Positions 62,537 through 64,000 of a stretch of DNA of 64,000 nucleotides are shown one piece after another. Within the stretch, counting starts at the first letter, position 1. Each line of letters starts with the position of its first letter. The translations under genes and the position numbers were made by a program. The stretch is from the NCBI RefSeq assembly GCF_014199335.1, contig NZ_JACIJI010000004.1, positions 217,173 through 281,172 on the forward strand, read 5' to 3'. The stretch comes from Stakelama sediminis. GTDB lineage: Bacteria; Pseudomonadota; Alphaproteobacteria; Sphingomonadales; Sphingomonadaceae. A model generated the notes under the pieces. That model was not told where the DNA came from. It saw only the letters and a list, made by a program, of their open reading frames with translations, and ran no database searches.

Positions 62537-62845
62537 GCATTTCGTCCGAAGGTGTTAGATTAACCAGCGGCGAATGACACAGAGGAAATCAAAGGCTGGA
62601 CACATGGCCGCGTCGACCAGCGGAATGCGGAACTTCAATTTACCCCTTGCCAACGGAGGGCTGTCCACACACGGCCCAGAAGAAGCCCTGAGTCACTGCG
62701 TGAAAGAGCGGCAGCTATCAGGGAGCAGAAGCCCGCCGGGAAACTGCCACTTTTTCGGGGGGCGATTGGCGAACGACAGCTGAGGAAGCGGCGGCAAATC
62801 TGATCCGGTTGACGGGCACCAGCTATGGTAGTGCCCGTCAGAAGC
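62537..62845. other. CRISPR leader and non-coding stretch up to the exonuclease remnant
   Basis: The first about 100 bases next to the last repeat, including GTTAGATTAACCAG, are the probable leader where new spacers enter and where the array promoter lies. No clear -35/-10 pair could be fixed by eye. A hairpin TGACGGGCAC/GTGCCCGTCA (62810-62819 with 62831-62840, 11-base loop) lies just past the exonuclease stop on the minus strand, but without a T run. The middle part may be remnants of decayed genes; none is recognised. Confidence 0.45.
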
Positions 62846-63530
62846 TTAAGCGACGTCGCTGTCGAGCCAAGGCGCGAGCACGGCGGCATCATTGGCGGCC
62901 TCTGTTAGTTTGCCCGCAAACCGCCGTTGACGATGCGCTTCAAGCGCGGCGATGTAGCCGCGCCCGGCGCGCAACTCGATCACACGGCGCAGTATGCGAT
63001 CTTCGACGGCGTCCGCCTGCGCTCTGCCATCGGTCAGCCTGCGCCAACGTGCCAAGAGGAGTGAGGTCGACACCGTGTCCATCTCACACGCGCTTTGCAC
63101 GTCTTCCCAGCGGCCGGCATAGATCAAGCCCGTCACGGCGAATGGCGGGCATGTGATCTTGCCCGGAATGTCCATCGCAGCCAGCACCTCGGCGAGATGG
63201 ATCGGCTTCATCTTCATATTTGCGGTCTTGATCCGGGCGAGGTCGAGATGTCGCTGCCGATCGGTGCCGCCGAACGCGAGCCACGCCCATCCACGCGGCA
63301 AGGTCAGGCCATAGCGTTCGCAGCCGCTGATCAAGATAGGCAAGTCGTGGGCCATACCCATCCAGGTCACGATTTCAGCATCGCTCGGTGCATCGGCGAG
63401 CACCTGCAATACCCCTTCGAGCACTTGCCGCTCGCTGTGATCCGGCGCTGACAAGGTGACGAAGCGCTGGACGTCCATCCCGCCCTGCGGGGATTCGACC
63501 AATAACATTAGCGCCGCGGTTGTGATGGTC
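62846..63530 (-). pseudogene. PolB-type 3'-5' exonuclease, N-terminus lost to an IS element
   Basis: The remaining frame (220 codons from the internal ATG at 63508, and open up to the IS edge) matches the predicted PolB-like exonuclease family. It has EIVTWMGMAHDLPILISGCE for the second motif, HLDLARIKTANMKMKPIHLA, MDIPGKITCPPFAVTGL and CEMDTVSTSLLLARWR for the third. The first catalytic motif, a D-I-E-T type Asp/Glu pair, should lie 20-30 residues before ALMLLVESPQGG and is absent. Upstream the frame runs into the IS3-type left end. The gene is most likely inactive. Confidence 0.7.
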
Positions 63531-63617
63531 TGAGAGGTGGCCTGGGAAATTTGGACAGGGGGATAAGTGGATTTTCTGCCTTGCGGCGGCCATGAAGGCG
63601 GCCTGACAGGAGTAGAG

Positions 63618-63932
63618 ATGAGCAGACGACCACGCCGGAATCACAGTCCGGCATTCAAGGCGAAGGTGGCACTGGCCGCCGTGAAGGGAGAGAAGACGCT
63701 GGCCGAACTGGCGCAGCAGTTCGACGTGCATCCCAACCAGATCACGACCTGGCGCACCCAGTTGCTGGAGGGCGCTGCGGGCGTATTCGGTTCTGAGAGC
63801 CCTTCAGAATCAGCCGAACCTGCGGTCGATGTGAAGACGTTGCATGCCAAGATCGGTGAATTGACGCTGGCGAATGATTTTTTAGCCGGCGCGCTCGGGA
63901 AGGCCGGTCTGTTGCCGAGCGCAAAGCGATGA
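63618..63932 (+). CDS. IS3-family transposase OrfA
   Basis: The 104-residue protein has the helix-turn-helix of IS3 OrfA (transposase_8): RRNHSPAFKAKVALAAVKGE, then KTLAELAQQFDVHPNQITTW. A leucine-zipper-like tail follows (VKTLHAKIGELTLANDFLAG). It binds the IS ends. The stop overlaps the orfB start as ATGA, where a programmed -1 frameshift or re-initiation would give the fused OrfAB transposase. Confidence 0.9.
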   Translation: MSRRPRRNHSPAFKAKVALAAVKGEKTLAELAQQFDVHPNQITTWRTQLLEGAAGVFGSESPSESAEPAVDVKTLHAKIGELTLANDFLAGALGKAGLLPSAKR

Positions 63933-64000
63933 TTGATCGTTCGCATAGCTTGCCGTTGGCGCGACAGGCGCGGGAACTGAGGATCAGCCGGGGCAGCGTC
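63929..64000 (+). CDS. IS3-family transposase OrfB, 5' part only
   Basis: The first 24 codons read MIDRSHSLPLARQARELRIS and RGSV, the usual N-terminus of IS3 OrfB upstream of the DDE integrase domain. The gene is cut by the window edge. It starts in the -1 frame relative to orfA. Confidence 0.85.
   Translation, partial: MIDRSHSLPLARQARELRISRGSV

Larger units (their letters stand above)
63531..64000 (+). mobile_element. IS3-family insertion sequence, left part
   Basis: The probable left end is TGAGAGGTGGCCTGGGAAAT at 63531, about 87 bases before orfA, followed by the two overlapping transposase frames typical of IS3. The element continues beyond the window, so its right end and target duplication cannot be seen. 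It interrupts the exonuclease gene. The left boundary is set by where the exonuclease frame stops making sense. Confidence 0.7.

Noticed and set aside
61177..62558. Several open frames on both strands across the array, giving peptides with repeats such as PWFPYRFADGRT or SYHRQIGRETTA
   Set aside because: The 66-bp period is a multiple of 3, so the CRISPR repeat stays in frame and gives artificial repeat proteins. The regular repeat/spacer structure and the cas genes explain the region.
62537..62640. Array promoter with a defined -35/-10 in the leader
   Set aside because: TTGATT and TAATCT can be seen on the minus strand but their spacing is wrong for a standard promoter, so no coordinates are claimed.
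62574..62892. Short frames on both strands between the array and the exonuclease remnant
   Set aside because: No ribosome-binding site, no family pattern and biased composition; probably leader and remnant DNA.

Overview
The window looks like a chromosome segment of an alphaproteobacterium of the order Sphingomonadales (Sphingomonadaceae; genus not resolvable here). The grounds are the GC-rich coding sequence, the exosortase A-associated glycan genes, the short PutA without a DNA-binding N-terminus, the many small sphingomonad-type hypothetical proteins and a type II-C CRISPR system.

Positions 1 to about 52.8 kb are ordinary core chromosome. In order they carry: the tail of a probable acetyltransferase and a propionate-CoA ligase; a saccharopine dehydrogenase-like reductase and an MsbA-type ABC exporter; an intracellular polyhydroxyalkanoate depolymerase; a MaoC dehydratase/thiolase pair; PutA for proline catabolism; topoisomerase IB with a mechanosensitive channel; an exosortase A-associated glycan cluster (O-glycosylation ligase, acyltransferase, glycosyltransferase); an S24/LexA-like regulator facing a small gene pair across a perfect palindrome; the TamA-TamB pair; glnB-glnA behind a sigma54-type promoter; methionine aminopeptidase; tRNA-Gly(CCC); a trypsin-like autotransporter; rplM-rpsI; heme A synthase with cutA; a MerC protein with a Zur-like regulator; an ABC-F ATPase, TlyA, TspO, UbiK, YbjN and ProC (with an apparent ATT start); and a divergent marR/ilvE pair.

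A tRNA-Gln(TTG) at 52.7 kb marks the boundary to an accessory region that runs off the right edge. Its first part is plasmid-like: an unrecognised small ORF, a 28-bp perfect palindrome, a KfrA-like DNA-binding coiled-coil protein, a leader with several competing hairpins, and a Mob/Pre-like protein with a degenerate relaxase motif. The second part is a complete type II-C CRISPR-Cas locus: a tracrRNA on the minus strand divergent from cas9, then cas9 (1060 aa), cas1, cas2 and an array of 22 identical 36-bp repeats with 21 spacers of 30 bp. The anti-repeat and its terminator show that tracrRNA and crRNAs are read from the minus strand, towards the cas operon. Beyond the array an IS3-family element has cut off the N-terminus of a PolB-type 3'-5' exonuclease gene.

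No wholly new system can be proven from sequence alone. The most interesting points are the architecture of the CRISPR locus (divergent tracrRNA/cas9 promoter with its own dyad, almost fully complementary anti-repeat), the KfrA palindrome and Mob leader, the ATT start of proC, and the sigma54-type control region of glnB-glnA.
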